A DNA stretch of 6,676 bases, from assembly GCA_023230825.1 (NCBI GenBank), contig JALNWO010000092.1:1-6676 (forward strand), in the 5' to 3' direction. Origin of the DNA: Acholeplasmataceae bacterium. GTDB lineage: Bacteria > Bacillota_I > Bacilli_A > Acholeplasmatales > Acholeplasmataceae. Under the pieces are notes generated by a model that was given only the letters and a program-made list of their open reading frames with translations, had not been told where the DNA came from and made no database searches. The position numbers were made by a program, and so were the translations under genes. Of the stretch, positions 6,581 to 6,676 are shown one piece after another (the first letter of the stretch is position 1; every line of letters starts with the position of its first letter).

Positions 6581-6676
6581 AATCAGTGTTTCTTTCTAGC
6601 AAGTAGTATAGTGGATATCCTAAAAATAAAGTGACGACTGCTTCACCACCAAAAACCCACGGTGCGGTCATATAAA
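6558..6676 (-). CDS. C-terminal fragment of a probable small membrane protein (possible ECF-transporter S component, QueT-like), start beyond window
   Basis: An open frame on the - strand enters from the right edge and gives 38 residues plus TAG at 6560-6558. The visible peptide starts YMTAPWVFGGEAVVTLFLGY, continues with PLYYLLERN and ends FKELMER. It is hydrophobic with a charged tail, fitting a last membrane helix followed by a cytoplasmic end. The G-G-E-A-V-V...L-G-Y-P-L pattern resembles my recollection of the C-terminus of QueT-type S components of energy-coupling-factor vitamin or precursor transporters. With 38 residues this is a suggestion only; another small integral membrane protein is possible. 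That the frame is coding is supported by its sensible composition and by a terminator hairpin starting at its stop codon. It is convergent with mutY and overlaps its last 23 bases. Confidence 0.6.
   Translation of the reverse strand, partial: YMTAPWVFGGEAVVTLFLGYPLYYLLERNTDFKELMER

Noticed and set aside
1..6676. CRISPR array, tRNA/rRNA, riboswitch or insertion sequence
   Set aside because: No spaced direct repeats, cloverleaf-like segments, long structured leaders or transposase-like reading frames were seen; the only sizeable gap is 151 bp.

Overview
The window looks like a chromosomal segment of an AT-rich, low-GC Gram-positive-type bacterium: Firmicutes, or the Acholeplasma/Izemoplasma side of the Mollicutes. 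The evidence is the A/T-biased codon use, strong AGGAGGT-type ribosome binding sites, short intergenic spaces and TGnTATAAT-type promoters. All 16 Trp codons I counted are TGG and none is TGA, which argues for the standard code rather than the Mycoplasma/Spiroplasma code. Of the six visible stop codons, five are TAA and one is TAG. The taxonomic placement is inference.

Region 1 (1-4242, + strand) is a tandem pair of fused ABC-ATPase/FtsX-type permease genes. The first lacks its 5' end: the window opens at the LSGGQ signature. The second is complete (808 aa). They are two bases apart, and the second gene's ribosome binding site lies in the last codons of the first. The products probably form a heterodimeric, MacB/LolCDE-like (type VII) transporter. 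A hairpin at 4246-4269 ends the operon and can also terminate the convergent gene.

Region 2 (4268-4876, - strand) is a nitroreductase-family flavoprotein with a near-perfect Shine-Dalgarno sequence. The 151-bp gap (4877-5027) between it and the next gene holds two divergent promoters, each with an extended -10 and a poor -35. It also holds a perfect 7-bp inverted repeat (CATGTTG-N10-CAACATG) that covers the nitroreductase start site, Shine-Dalgarno and start codon and may be an operator.

Region 3 (5028-6580, + strand) is a two-gene unit: a short histidine-phosphatase-family protein, then the adenine DNA glycosylase MutY. They are joined by a TAATG stop/start overlap. MutY has its catalytic Glu and Asp, helix-hairpin-helix, [4Fe-4S] cysteines and an 8-oxoG-recognition domain.

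Region 4 (6558-6676, - strand) is the C-terminal end of a gene running toward mutY, a probable small membrane protein that may be an ECF-transporter S component of the QueT type. Its stop codon and terminator hairpin lie inside the last codons of mutY, so the two genes overlap tail to tail by 23 bp.

Most of the window is ordinary housekeeping and transport content. The least routine signals are the dyad over the nitroreductase start, the terminator embedded in mutY, and the extra domain in the second ABC protein. I see no tRNA, rRNA, CRISPR array, insertion sequence or phage gene.
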